Positions 1-8,979 are shown, counted from the stretch's first letter. The stretch: 64,000 nt of DNA from Comamonas testosteroni (GCA_008727115.1 CP044131.1:1984001-2048000); one strand, 5' to 3'. Numbers and translations: made by a program. Notes: generated by a model not told the origin, from the sequence alone.

Positions 1-652
1 CCTGCTGGAGCTGGCTGGTGATGGCGCGACCGTCTCCGGGGCGCTGCGCCTGGTTGATGACCAGACGCACCTGCTGGCGCTTTTGCTGCATGGCCAGCAC
101 CTTGATGGCGGCATAGGCGTCGGTCAGCGAGGTGGGCTCGGGCGTGGCCACTACCAGGACTTCGCTGGCCATGGACACGGAAAAGAGCACAACGTCTGAG
201 ATGCCGGCGCCTGTGTCCAGCAAGATGATGTCGTAGCGCGGGCGCAGCATCTCGACGGTGCGCATGAACTGGGCGCGAATCTCGGGTGTGAGACGCGAAT
301 ACTCGATCATTCCCGAGCCGGCCAGCAGCACGGAGTAGCCGCCTGGTGTGGTCAGGATGGCTTCGTCCAGTGTCGATCGCCCCGTGAACACATCGTGCAA
401 AGTGACCTTGGGATAAAGGTTGAGCACCACATCCAGATTGGCCAACCCCAGGTCGGCGTCCAGTACCAGGACATTAAAGCCATGGCGGGTCAGTGCTGCG
501 GCCAGATTGGCGGAGACGAAAGTCTTGCCGACACCGCCTTTGCCGCTGGTGACCGCAATGATGTGCGCCTGCTTGCTGCGGTCAGGTGCCCGCAGGGCAT
601 CTTCCATGGAAATGTGAGCAGGCAAAGTGGGGTGAGGGGCCAAGGTGTCCAT
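1..652 (-). CDS. MinD/ParA/FlhG-type P-loop ATPase (partial, C-terminus off window)
   Basis: I translated this frame from the reverse strand; it runs off the left edge. About 217 residues are visible. The deviant Walker A motif SGKGGVGKT is at residues 36-44 and a Walker B-like segment (VLVLDADLGLANLD) follows at about 61-74, with LLDTGAG further on. This is the SIMIBI ATPase group that positions division planes, plasmids, flagella or polar machinery at the membrane. The ATG at 650-652 lies 4 bases after the stop of the upstream GGDEF gene, so the two are almost surely co-transcribed. The ATPase looks more like FlhG/MinD than plasmid ParA, but no flagellar gene is visible, so the exact role is open. 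Confidence 0.85.
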   Translation of the reverse strand, partial: MDTLAPHPTLPAHISMEDALRAPDRSKQAHIIAVTSGKGGVGKTFVSANLAAALTRHGFNVLVLDADLGLANLDVVLNLYPKVTLHDVFTGRSTLDEAILTTPGGYSVLLAGSGMIEYSRLTPEIRAQFMRTVEMLRPRYDIILLDTGAGISDVVLFSVSMASEVLVVATPEPTSLTDAYAAIKVLAMQQKRQQVRLVINQAQRPGDGRAITSQLQQ

Positions 653-656
653 CGTC

Positions 657-1454
657 TCAGGGCGTTACGACCTTGCTTGCGGCGTCGGTGTTTACGTCTG
701 GTGCTGTGTTGTTGTCAGTGTCATTTTCATCGACAGAGGTGCCAGGCAAAGCCGTGAAAAGCAGGCTTTTTTCCTCGGCACTCACCGTACTGTCGGGTGG
801 ATCTTCAACGCAGACGCAGTTGCGGCCGGCAGATTTGGCCAGATAGAGCTGGCGGTCGGCGCGCTCGGTCCAGAGCTGGGTGGTACTGCGAATCCAGGGC
901 TGGGCATATACGCCACCGATGCTGACGGTGACATTCAGGCTGTGGCCTGAAGCCATGCGAATTTGCATGGCTTCGATCGACTGGCGCAGCCGCTCGGCAA
1001 CCGAGTGACCCTGATGGGAGGGGCAAGCCGGCAGAACGATGGCGAATTCTTCGCCGCCATAGCGGGCCAGGGTGTCCATGGGGCGTATGCCTTCGGACAG
1101 GGTCTGTGCCACAGACTGCAGCACCATGTCGCCAGTGATGTGGCCGTGCTCGTCGTTGATCTGCTTGAAGTGATCGATATCAATCATCAGCAGCAAAGCG
1201 GCTTCGCCGGAGCGTGCCACACGATCAATTTCTCGCTCTATGACGGTGCGGAAGTGACGGCGATTGGCAAGCCCAGTCAGAGGGTCGCGCAAAGACAGCG
1301 CGCACAGTCCATCAATAAGTGCCTGCAGGTACTGGGTGGGGGTGTCTTTGGGAAGGCTGGCTTCGCCCATGCCTGCGCGTGTCACCAGGCTGTGAGCGGT
1401 GGCAAGGCGCAGATCTCGCAAAAACACGGATTGATGGGGAGGGGAGGAGGTCAC
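657..1454 (-). CDS. GGDEF-domain diguanylate cyclase
   Basis: A 265-residue cytosolic protein with one GGDEF domain. Visible landmarks are DPLTGLANRR (57-66), the metal-binding DIDHFK (92-97) and the active-site signature GGEEF (133-137). An RPMD at 124-127 sits exactly five residues before GGEEF, which is the spacing of an RxxD inhibitory site, so product feedback is expected. The enzyme would make cyclic di-GMP from two GTP. There is no signal peptide or transmembrane segment. About 55 N-terminal residues have no recognised domain, and the C-terminal 50 residues are acidic and Ser/Thr-rich. The stop is 4 bases before the ATPase gene, suggesting c-di-GMP signalling linked to ATPase-driven positioning. 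Confidence 0.92.
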   Translation of the reverse strand: MTSSPPHQSVFLRDLRLATAHSLVTRAGMGEASLPKDTPTQYLQALIDGLCALSLRDPLTGLANRRHFRTVIEREIDRVARSGEAALLLMIDIDHFKQINDEHGHITGDMVLQSVAQTLSEGIRPMDTLARYGGEEFAIVLPACPSHQGHSVAERLRQSIEAMQIRMASGHSLNVTVSIGGVYAQPWIRSTTQLWTERADRQLYLAKSAGRNCVCVEDPPDSTVSAEEKSLLFTALPGTSVDENDTDNNTAPDVNTDAASKVVTP

Positions 1455-1493
1455 GACGAGAGATGAAAGCTGCGTGCGAGTTTAGCAGTGGAC

Positions 1494-3218
1494 TTATGGA
1501 TCTGTCGCGGTGGGCTTATCTGTGCGATGGAAGTGGGTGGATTCTGTCTCTAATTGCTTGAAGGACTGCAAAAACTCTGCATCGGTGCGGTAGAGCCTCA
1601 CCGGGCTGCCGCTCTTGTGCAGTAGATTGGCGCGTTCAAGTCGCTGCTGGGCAGGCAGCTTCAGACCTATGACGTGCAGCTTTCCACCACGTCGTGCAAC
1701 CATGCGCTCCAGACGGGCAAAGGTCTCCACGCCGGTAATGTCAATGCTGTTGATGGACTGCATCAACAAGGCCAGGTCCTTGGCTTGCGGTGCTTGACCC
1801 AGGGCATCAGAGGCGTGGCTTTCCAGCGCACTGGCTGTCGCAAAGTCCAGATCCGCATCCATGCGCAGGGTGACGATGTCTGGAGACAGTGGCGGCAGTT
1901 GCCAGAGCTTGAGGCTGCGCAGACTGCCGTCAGGATGCTGGCCGACCTCGACGATGCGCGGGTGCAAATGCTGGTAGAGGTAGTAGGCCTGGTTCAGCAA
2001 GATGCCGGCCAACACGCCCCAGTACATGCGCGGCGCCGTCAAGACGGTCAGCACCAGTGTGGTCATGCTGATGCTGGCCTCCACCTTGGAGATCTTGAAC
2101 AGCTTGAAAATGGCGCTGGGCCTGACCAGGTTGAGTACCGCCGTCATGACGATGGCGGCCAGGGCGGCCTGAGGCACATGGTAGAGCCAGGGTATGAACC
2201 AGAGCACAACCACGACCACCAGCAAGATGGAGAAGACATTGGCGTAACCGGTCTTGGCACCTGCCAGCAAGTTGACGGCAGAGCGCGAGAAGGAGGCGCT
2301 GGTGGCAAAGCTGCCAAACAAGCCGGCGCTAATCTTGGACAGGCCCTGGGCGATCAGATCCTGGTTCTCGTTCCAGCGTGTGCCGGCCTGCTGGTGCTCG
2401 ACCTGTGCGCTGGAGGCTGTTTCGAGAAAGCTCACCAGCGAAATGACCAGCACGGGCATGATGAGGGCCCCGAACTGATCCCAGTCCAGCATGCCTGGCC
2501 ACTGAAAGCTAGGAAGACCTGCCGGGAGGTGCCCGATCACGGCCCCGCCAGCGTCTGCAAATCCGGTTATCCAGCTGATCAAGCCACTCAGGCCGATGAT
2601 GAAAATCGCGGACGGAAAGGCAGGGCGCCACTTCTTGGCCAGCATCAGCAGGGCCATGCTGCTCAGGCCATAGGCGATGGATTGCAGGCTGAAAAGATGA
2701 AGGGATGGCGAGTGCCAGACGGTAGACCAGTCAGAGCGCATTCCCAGCAAGGTGGGTAGCTGCGAGGCCAGAATCAGCATGGCTGCTGCCTGGGTGAAGC
2801 CTGCGAGCACAGGTGAAGTCACCAGATTGAGCAGCCAGCCTGCGCGCACCGCGCCCAGGCTCCATTGCACAAGGCCGGACAGAATGGCCATCCAGGCAGC
2901 CAGTGCCACCCACTGTGCAGAGCCGGGCTCTGCCATGCCAGTCAGCGAAGCTCCGATCAGCAAGGCGCTCAGTGCGGTTGGCCCCACGCCCAGTCGTGGC
3001 GACGGACTAAACAGAATAGCAATGGCGGCAGGGATGATGGAGGCGTAAATGCCGGTGATCAGAGGCATGCCTGCCAGCGCTGCATAGGCCACGCCCTGAG
3101 GAAGCAGCATCAGGCCCACGGTCAGGCCCGCCCAGAATTCGCCACGGAGCAAAGGCAAAGTGGGCTTGGGCCAGTTCAGAAAAGGAAGCCAGCGGGCCAG
3201 AGTGTGCGTGGAGATCAT
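1494..3218 (-). CDS. SulP-family anion permease with STAS domain
   Basis: A 574-residue SulP/SLC26 transporter of the inner membrane. The N-terminal signature around GLMLLPQGVAYAALAGMP and the long run of hydrophobic segments to about residue 400 form the transport domain. A C-terminal STAS domain follows at about 435-545 (segment with SINSIDITGVETF). Family members carry sulfate, bicarbonate or other anions; the substrate cannot be read from sequence. The frame can be extended to a TTG at 3269, but I prefer the ATG at 3218, which starts just before the transporter homology. No carbonic anhydrase or sulfur gene is adjacent. Confidence 0.9.
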   Translation of the reverse strand: MISTHTLARWLPFLNWPKPTLPLLRGEFWAGLTVGLMLLPQGVAYAALAGMPLITGIYASIIPAAIAILFSPSPRLGVGPTALSALLIGASLTGMAEPGSAQWVALAAWMAILSGLVQWSLGAVRAGWLLNLVTSPVLAGFTQAAAMLILASQLPTLLGMRSDWSTVWHSPSLHLFSLQSIAYGLSSMALLMLAKKWRPAFPSAIFIIGLSGLISWITGFADAGGAVIGHLPAGLPSFQWPGMLDWDQFGALIMPVLVISLVSFLETASSAQVEHQQAGTRWNENQDLIAQGLSKISAGLFGSFATSASFSRSAVNLLAGAKTGYANVFSILLVVVVVLWFIPWLYHVPQAALAAIVMTAVLNLVRPSAIFKLFKISKVEASISMTTLVLTVLTAPRMYWGVLAGILLNQAYYLYQHLHPRIVEVGQHPDGSLRSLKLWQLPPLSPDIVTLRMDADLDFATASALESHASDALGQAPQAKDLALLMQSINSIDITGVETFARLERMVARRGGKLHVIGLKLPAQQRLERANLLHKSGSPVRLYRTDAEFLQSFKQLETESTHFHRTDKPTATDP

Positions 3219-3425
3219 GGGTCCAGCGAAGAGAGTCAACTGCGAGCTTAGCGGGTCTCGATGGTGCAAGTGTTAAGAGCCGCTCGCGCTATTTTGGCGG
3301 CATTGCTGTTGCTTTACCTGTCCGTGCGAGGTCAGGGATTGCAGCGCGAAGCGTGTCGCGCCGCAAGGATGCAAAGACTGTAAGCCCCGACAGTGAAAAG
3401 AGCCTAGTCTTCCGATGAGTAAAGC

Positions 3426-4409
3426 TCAAGTGAGGTTGGCTTCAGGAAATCCGTTGCGGCCAGGAAACTCGGGGGCAAGCTGACGTGCGTTGGGCATCTT
3501 CAGCCACAGGCGCAGCATCTTGCGGCGCTGCTCTTGCGCTTCATGGTCTTCAAAGCCATTTCTAGAGTGCAATACGGCGTAGTTGTTGGCGAATTGCAGA
3601 TCTCCGGGCTCCAGCATCATGTCGAGCTTGAGCGCGGGGTCATTGATCATCTGGTCGAACAGGTCCAGCGCCTCGATTTCCACGGCTGACAGCGGCAGCT
3701 TTCGGATCTCATGACCGAGCTCTATGTACTGGCGCAGATAGCGGCAACTGAGTTTGCCTTCATGAAAGCTGAAGATGGGTGAGAGGCTGGGTTGTGGCTC
3801 ACACAAATGCTCAAAATACCACTGGCGATAGTACAGTCCCAGGTACTCTGGGTGGGTGCGCAGGATTTCGTTATAGATGGCAGCCACGCTGATCAGGCTG
3901 GAGAGACCGCCGCTCTTGGCCTTGCGCACGCACAGCAGGCCAACCACATCGGATGGATCGGAGTGATAGGGTAGATAGAGATTGGTCTCGTAGACGCGAG
4001 TGGTTTTTTGGCTTGCATCGCCCACATGCATGACCAGACCGAGCAGGTCTCCGCGAGGGTTCTGGCGCACCGGCTGACCCATGTGCAGGCCCAGGCCGTA
4101 ATAGACGATGTTAATGTCTTCGTCCGTGTAGCGCTCTACAGGTAAACCGCGCAGCACCAGAAAGCCTTTGCCGTTTTCCAGTTCATCGGCATGCGCCAGA
4201 AGCTGCTGTTGCACGCTGGCAGGAAGCGGAAAGTCTTCGCGATTGAACTGAGGAAAGCTCAGGCCGCGTTGCTTGACCTGAGCCAGGGCTGCGTCAAGAG
4301 CTGCAATGGTTTCAGGGGAAAGCTGGTGAATCCAGGAAGTGTCTCCCGCCAGATCTGAGCCACGCCATGCTGCGGGGCCAGTCAGAGGCTGTTTGAGAAT
4401 AATGCTCAC
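3426..4409 (-). CDS. TauD/TfdA-family Fe(II)/2-oxoglutarate dioxygenase
   Basis: A 327-residue protein of the TauD/TfdA family. The iron ligands are visible: H149 and D151 in the HSD motif (YHSDPSD) and the distal H281 in NNYAVLHSRN, with R296 or R300 in position to bind 2-oxoglutarate. The family hydroxylates taurine, 2,4-D, alkyl sulfates, carnitine precursors and similar compounds. No transporter of the tauABC or ssuABC type adjoins, so the substrate is unknown. The gene stands alone, co-directional with the SulP permease but separated from it by 207 bases. Confidence 0.88.
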   Translation of the reverse strand: MSIILKQPLTGPAAWRGSDLAGDTSWIHQLSPETIAALDAALAQVKQRGLSFPQFNREDFPLPASVQQQLLAHADELENGKGFLVLRGLPVERYTDEDINIVYYGLGLHMGQPVRQNPRGDLLGLVMHVGDASQKTTRVYETNLYLPYHSDPSDVVGLLCVRKAKSGGLSSLISVAAIYNEILRTHPEYLGLYYRQWYFEHLCEPQPSLSPIFSFHEGKLSCRYLRQYIELGHEIRKLPLSAVEIEALDLFDQMINDPALKLDMMLEPGDLQFANNYAVLHSRNGFEDHEAQEQRRKMLRLWLKMPNARQLAPEFPGRNGFPEANLT

Positions 4410-4540
4410 GTTGAAATCGGGTCAAAAGGAGATGGAGTAAGCGGCGAATGCTACGCTTTTAGACGTATTCGCTTGCAAACATCCTAGCACGCCCATCCAT
4501 CTGTGCCGAACTCTTTGACCGCTGCCTGAAGAGCGGGGAC

Positions 4541-4568
4541 ATAAAAAAGAGAGGCCTAGACCTCTCTT
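4541..4568 (-). terminator. Rho-independent terminator after the DUF1329 gene
   Basis: An 8-bp perfect stem (AAGAGAGG at 4547-4554, CCTCTCTT at 4561-4568) with a 6-base loop. Read on the minus strand it is followed by a T-run (4541-4548), as expected downstream of the DUF1329 stop at 4634. Confidence 0.85.
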
Positions 4569-4633
4569 CCCACCGAAGCTGTGAAAGCCGGTGTCGTGCG
4601 CGCAGTGGTGATCCACCGCTTTTTATTACTGCA

Positions 4634-6013
4634 TCAGTTGCCCAGGTTGCGAATTGCTTCGGGCGTGTACTGGCTTGGCTTGAGATTGTCCTTGCCCAGA
4701 ATGGGAGCCTTGGGACGTTCCTGAACCAGGTTCATGCCCACGTAGGAGCCGGAGCTCAGGTCGTAGTAGAACGAGGTGCCAGCGTGCCACTTCTTGATGT
4801 CAAAGGCGTAGTAGTAGTTGATTTCACCGTGTTGCCACAGCTGGCCACGTGCATCGTAGAAATCGCCATTGACGGCATGGCCGGTGTCTTCGTCGATGAA
4901 CATCACACGCTTGGAGTAGACGTGGCGGTAGCCGGGCTTGAGCTTGCCTTCCAGCACCCAGACGCGGCGCAGCTCATAGCGGGTGTAGGCGGGGTTGGGA
5001 TGGCCGGGCTTGAGCAGGTCGGCGTACTTGATCTGCTGGTTAATGCGGAAGGTGTTCGCAGGAATGAACATCTCGCGCTTGCCTTGCAGGCTCCACTCAT
5101 AGCGTTCAGAGCCGCCGTTGAACAGTCGCTCGGAGTCGATGGTTACCTTGCCGCTGGTGCCAGGGGAGGGCTGGTCATAGCCGAACTCGGGCAACTGACG
5201 CACGCGGCGTGTGCCGGGGTCGTAGTTCCAGGCCAGGCGCTTGTCGGTGCCGAAATTCATCGGCTCGATGGACAGAATCACACCGCCTTTTTCACGCTCG
5301 GGCAGGATGGAGAAGTTGGTCACGTAGGCGTACTTGCCTTCGTTGGGTTTGCCCAGGTTTTCCTTGGAGTCGTAGCGGCTCAGCTGGATATAGCTGGTGC
5401 GGCCCCAGGCAATATCACCGCTAGCCCCGACCAAAGCCATGTCGCGCTCCACCTCTTCGGTGCTGGCGCGGCTGGGCATCAGGTTGTTCCACAGCAGCTC
5501 AAGCCCGGTCTTGGGAATGGGGAAGGGAATGGCACCCATGAAACCCTTGACACCGTTGCCGTCGTTGATGATCTCGGCCTCCAGCGCATTGCGCTTGATG
5601 ACGGCGCAGATGTCGTCGTCATAGCGGAAATCGCGATGCCCGGGGTAGACCGGAATACGCATGGTGTTGGGGAATTTCTTGAGCAGCGCTTTCTGACCCT
5701 CGCTGAGCTTGTCACCGTACTGCGCCATATTGGCGGCCGTGATTTCGAACAGCGGCTTTTCATTGGCGTAGATATCGGGCTGGAACTGGCCCACCGATTT
5801 GGTGAACTTCACACCAGGCGGTACACCCAGAATCTTGCCGGTAAAGGGGGGAATAGTGCCATCAGCATTGCCAGCCTTGATGGCGCCGGTGCAGGTCAGT
5901 TCCTTGCCCAGTTTGTCTGCTTCGGCGGCGGGAACTTTGGCCAGGGCAGAACTGGCTGCAAACAGGCTCAGGCTCAAACCAATGGCCAGGCTCAGTGTTT
6001 TCTCTCGTTTCAT
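4634..6013 (-). CDS. DUF1329 family exported protein
   Basis: About 459 residues with a clear signal peptide (KREKTLSLAIGLSLSLFAASSALA, cleavage after ALA). The body matches my memory of the DUF1329 family, which is common in Pseudomonas and Comamonadaceae and is thought to share the fold of outer-membrane lipoprotein-sorting proteins. Members often sit near RND exporters or hydrocarbon and sterol catabolism genes, but none adjoins here. No lipobox is present, so the protein is probably periplasmic or outer-membrane associated. An upstream in-frame ATG at 6046 would add 11 residues before the signal peptide; I prefer 6013 because it gives a normal-length leader. Function unknown. Confidence 0.85.
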   Translation of the reverse strand: MKREKTLSLAIGLSLSLFAASSALAKVPAAEADKLGKELTCTGAIKAGNADGTIPPFTGKILGVPPGVKFTKSVGQFQPDIYANEKPLFEITAANMAQYGDKLSEGQKALLKKFPNTMRIPVYPGHRDFRYDDDICAVIKRNALEAEIINDGNGVKGFMGAIPFPIPKTGLELLWNNLMPSRASTEEVERDMALVGASGDIAWGRTSYIQLSRYDSKENLGKPNEGKYAYVTNFSILPEREKGGVILSIEPMNFGTDKRLAWNYDPGTRRVRQLPEFGYDQPSPGTSGKVTIDSERLFNGGSERYEWSLQGKREMFIPANTFRINQQIKYADLLKPGHPNPAYTRYELRRVWVLEGKLKPGYRHVYSKRVMFIDEDTGHAVNGDFYDARGQLWQHGEINYYYAFDIKKWHAGTSFYYDLSSGSYVGMNLVQERPKAPILGKDNLKPSQYTPEAIRNLGN

Positions 6014-6140
6014 GACTCTTTGTTTTAGGTACTGGAACCTCCTCATTCTTTAGTTATTTGCTTAAGCAAGAATCGTCTGATTTGACTAGAGGGCTTGTAT
6101 GTATAGGCCCAGACATGGCTTGATGCTTTTGAGGAAATGA

Positions 6141-6171
6141 AAAAGGCAGCACTGCTGCCAGTGCTGCCTTG
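6141..6171 (-). terminator. Terminator after lysP
   Basis: A 12-bp perfect stem (AAGGCAGCACTG at 6143-6154, CAGTGCTGCCTT at 6159-6170) with a CTGC loop. On the minus strand it is followed by a T-run, 23 bases beyond the lysP stop. Confidence 0.9.
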
Positions 6172-6193
6172 AGGGAGGAGATAGGTGGAATGA

Positions 6194-7672
6194 TTAGCGG
6201 CTGCCGTTCAAATCCATCTCTTCGTATTTCACGATTTTGCTGCCCTTGGTCCACTTGTAGCCAAACCAGATTGCCAGGAACAGGGGCAGGCCGATATAGG
6301 TGGCAATGGCACCTACCCAGTCAATCTGCTCCTTGATCAGGTTTTCATAGTTCTGCCCCAGTGTGATGATCAGGCACAGTACAAACGCAAAAATGGGGCC
6401 AAAAGGGAAGGCGGCAGCCTTGTAGGGCAGCAGGTCCATGTTGTAGTTTTGCGCTTCGCAGCCTTTGCGAAAGCGATAGTGACTGATGGCAATGCCCAAC
6501 CACGCCACAAAGCCGCACATGCCGGACAGATTCAGCAGCCAGATATAGACCACTTCAGGGCTGAAGATATTGGTCAGAAAGCACAGCGCAGCAATAAGCG
6601 TGGTGGCGATCAGGGCCAGCAAGGGGACGCCGCGTGAATTGACTCTGGCAAAAATCTTGGGTGCCATGCCTTGCTGAGCCAGTGCATAAAGCATACGGGT
6701 CGAGGCGTACATGCCCGAATTGCCTGCAGACAGAACCGAGGTCAGAACCACGGCATTCATCACTGCAGCGGCACCCAGCAGGCCCGCACGCTCGAACACC
6801 AGGGTGAAGGGGCTTACGGCAATATCACCCAAGTCGTTGCGAAGCAGCTTCGGGTCTGTATAGGGAATCAGCAGACCGATGATCAGAATGGCAAAGACAT
6901 AGAACAGCAGAATGCGCCAGAACACCTTGCGCACAGCCTTGGGAACATTCTTGGCAGGATCCTCGGACTCTCCGGCTGCGATACCAATGAGCTCCGTACC
7001 CTGGAAGGAAAAGCCCACCACCATGGCCACACCTATCAGCGCTGCAAAGCCGCCGGCGAAAGGCGCGTCACCGGCGGTGAAGTTGGCGATATTGCCCCAG
7101 ATCCCTTCGGGAGCTCCGCCTTGCAAGATGCCGAAGATCATCATCACGCCGATGGCGATGAAGATCAGCACAGTGGCTACTTTGATGGCAGCAAACCAGA
7201 ATTCCGATTCGCCAAAACCCCGGGCAGACAAGGCATTGAGGCCAAACATCAAGGCCAGAAACAGGGCGCTCCACAGCACGCCATTGGTGTCGGGGAACCA
7301 GTAGGCCATGACCAATTGGGCGGCTACCAGGTCCACGGCAATGGTGACAGCCCAGTTGTACCAGTAGTTCCAGCCCAATGCGAAGCCAAAGCCTTCGTCG
7401 ACATACTTGGCGCCATAGGTCGCGAAAGAGCCGGAGACCGGCATGTGCGCGGCCATCTCGCCCAGGCTGGTCATCAGAAAATAGACCATCAGGCCTACGA
7501 TCATGTAGGCCAGCAATGCACCGCCGGGCCCCGCCTGGGAGATGGTGGCGCCAGAGGCAACAAAAAGACCAGTACCGATGGAGCCGCCAATGGCGATCAT
7601 CGACATGTGACGGGCTTTGAGAGAACGGTGCAAGCCACCGTGTTCAGCAGATTTTGTTTGGCTATCGCTCAT
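6194..7672 (-). CDS. lysP: Lysine-specific permease (APC family)
   Basis: A 492-residue APC-superfamily permease with about 12 hydrophobic segments. It is closely similar, from memory, to E. coli LysP over its whole length, including GGSIGTGLFVASGATISQAG near the N-terminus and the later stretches FSFQGTELIGIAAGESEDP and LGQNYE. It should import L-lysine with protons. In E. coli, LysP also modulates the CadC sensor, but no cad genes are seen here. The ATG at 7672 (MSDSQTK) is preferred over the longer frame to 7780 because it matches the usual LysP length. The leader upstream holds a strong hairpin at 7789-7823. Confidence 0.9.
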   Translation of the reverse strand: MSDSQTKSAEHGGLHRSLKARHMSMIAIGGSIGTGLFVASGATISQAGPGGALLAYMIVGLMVYFLMTSLGEMAAHMPVSGSFATYGAKYVDEGFGFALGWNYWYNWAVTIAVDLVAAQLVMAYWFPDTNGVLWSALFLALMFGLNALSARGFGESEFWFAAIKVATVLIFIAIGVMMIFGILQGGAPEGIWGNIANFTAGDAPFAGGFAALIGVAMVVGFSFQGTELIGIAAGESEDPAKNVPKAVRKVFWRILLFYVFAILIIGLLIPYTDPKLLRNDLGDIAVSPFTLVFERAGLLGAAAVMNAVVLTSVLSAGNSGMYASTRMLYALAQQGMAPKIFARVNSRGVPLLALIATTLIAALCFLTNIFSPEVVYIWLLNLSGMCGFVAWLGIAISHYRFRKGCEAQNYNMDLLPYKAAAFPFGPIFAFVLCLIITLGQNYENLIKEQIDWVGAIATYIGLPLFLAIWFGYKWTKGSKIVKYEEMDLNGSR

Positions 7673-7788
7673 GAGAGGTATAGGTTTTGGGAAGCCGTGA
7701 AGTGCCCGCATGAAAAGTACGAACAGTCTCGCTGCATGCCCCTGTGTGGCATTTGAATGCCAAAAGTCTCTGTGTATCAATGTTGCCG

Positions 7789-7823
7789 GCGCTAGGGGCG
7801 ATGACGGGCATCTCCCCTAGCGC
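7789..7823 (-). promoter_or_regulatory. Long hairpin in the lysP upstream region
   Basis: GCGCTAGGGG (7789-7798) pairs perfectly with CCCCTAGCGC (7814-7823). Inside, after a single mismatch, GATG pairs with CATC around a 5-base loop. It lies 116 bases before the lysP start and has no T-run on either side, so it is not a standard terminator. It could be a leader-RNA control structure, an operator or a repeat relic. Confidence 0.5.
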
Positions 7824-8055
7824 TTGCTAACAGGGTGCCGATTGTGAGCGATTTGCGAGTGAGCTGCCGGGGACGTTGCGGAAGAAGGATCCCGAGTCGC
7901 TTTATTTTTGAAGTAAGCAGTTGATCTGATTGGGATAAATGCTTTCTTGGGCAAGCGTTTAAATATCCTTAAAGCGATCGTCAAATCGACGTCGTGAACA
8001 AACTGAGGCCTAACTTCTTCAAGCTAAAGTGTTTGATGTTTAGTCGATGCTGGAT

Positions 8056-8106
8056 GTCATTTCATCTTTTTTTTTTCGATGAAATGACTTTATTGCTAGG
8101 CAATAA
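8056..8106. repeat. Two adjacent perfect inverted repeats
   Basis: GTCATTTCATC (8056-8066) pairs with GATGAAATGAC (8078-8088) around a loop of ten T and one C. One base later TTATTGC (8090-8096) pairs with GCAATAA (8100-8106) around TAG. No known element was recognised. Confidence 0.6.
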
Positions 8107-8130
8107 GTTGTGAATGTTGAAAGAAAATAC

Positions 8131-8159
8131 AGCCAAGCCTTTTCTATAAAGGCTTGGCT
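8131..8159 (-). terminator. Terminator after the ABC importer operon
   Basis: AGCCAAGCC (8131-8139) pairs with GGCTTGGCT (8151-8159), and the stem extends inward through the A/T bases. It lies 25 bases past the stop of the ATP-binding gene. On the plus strand it is also followed by a T-run (8165-8170), so it may work both ways. Confidence 0.75.
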
Positions 8160-8184
8160 GCTATCTTTTTTGTGGCGTCTGGGT

Positions 8185-8979
8185 TCAGCTCAGCAGTAAT
8201 GCATCGTCTGCCAGCTTTTCTCCGCGCACCTTCTCGAACATATGCAGCAGGTCCGGTACGTCCATCTTGGCGCGCTCTTCGCCGCTGACGTCCAGCACCA
8301 CATTGCCCTGGTGCAGCATGACGGTGCGCGTGCCCACGTCCAGCGCCTGGCGCATGCTGTGCGTCACCATCATGGTGGTGAGCTTGGCTTCTTTGACGAT
8401 GCGGTCGGTCAGTTGCAGCACAAAGTCTGCGGTGCGAGGGTCCAGCGCGGCGGTGTGCTCGTCCAGCAGCAGAATGCGCGAGGGCTGCAAGGCGGCCATC
8501 AGCAGACTGACGGCCTGGCGCTGGCCGCCCGAGAGCAGGCCGATGCGGTCGGTCAAACGGTTTTCCAGACCCAGGCCCAGAGTGGCCAGACGCTCGCGGT
8601 ACAGCTCGCGATTAGAGGTCTTGACGGCCTTGGACAGACCACGGAAATTGCCGCGCTCATGCGCCAGGGCCATGTTTTCTTCGATGGACAGGTCTTCGCA
8701 GGTGCCCGCCATGGGGTCTTGAAATACGCGGGCGACTTGCTTGGAGCGGTTCCAGACGGGCATGCGTGTCATGTCGATACCGGCAATTTCAATCTTGCCC
8801 TTGTCCACGCTCTGGTCGCCAGAGACGCAGTTCAGAAAAGTCGATTTGCCCGCGCCGTTGGAGCCGATGACGGTGACGAACTGCCCGTCGGGAATGGCCA
8901 GCGACAGGCCGCGCAGCGCACGCGTTTCGATAGGCGTGCCGGGGTTGAAGGTCAGTTCCAGGTTTTGTGCGTTCAGCAT
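8185..8979 (-). CDS. ABC transporter ATP-binding protein
   Basis: A 264-residue nucleotide-binding subunit. Walker A GSNGAGKST is at residues 39-47, the ABC signature reads LSGGQRQAV rather than LSGGQQQ, and Walker B is ILLLDEHTAALD, with the switch histidine in VTHSMRQ. It is the last gene of the operon receptor-permease-ATPase, starting 21 bases after the permease stop. This gene trio matches the ABC_sub_bind type importers (the TrpXYZ-like arrangement in Firmicutes). The ligand is unknown. Confidence 0.92.
   Translation of the reverse strand: MLNAQNLELTFNPGTPIETRALRGLSLAIPDGQFVTVIGSNGAGKSTFLNCVSGDQSVDKGKIEIAGIDMTRMPVWNRSKQVARVFQDPMAGTCEDLSIEENMALAHERGNFRGLSKAVKTSNRELYRERLATLGLGLENRLTDRIGLLSGGQRQAVSLLMAALQPSRILLLDEHTAALDPRTADFVLQLTDRIVKEAKLTTMMVTHSMRQALDVGTRTVMLHQGNVVLDVSGEERAKMDVPDLLHMFEKVRGEKLADDALLLS

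Larger units (their letters stand above)
7673..8184. other. 512-base gap rich in perfect inverted repeats
   Basis: No convincing gene. The gap separates lysP (minus) from the end of the ABC importer operon (minus), so it must hold the lysP promoter. Four inverted repeats are visible: 7789-7823, 8056-8088, 8090-8106 and the terminator at 8131-8159. The part from about 7900 to 8130 is AT-rich compared with its surroundings. Confidence 0.7.

Noticed and set aside
3219..3269. TTG start that would extend the SulP permease by 17 residues
   Set aside because: The ATG at 3218 is closer to the conserved start of the transporter domain, and no ribosome site supports the TTG.
7789..8106. Lysine riboswitch upstream of lysP
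   Set aside because: The hairpins do not show the multi-helix core or conserved loops of the lysine riboswitch that I know.
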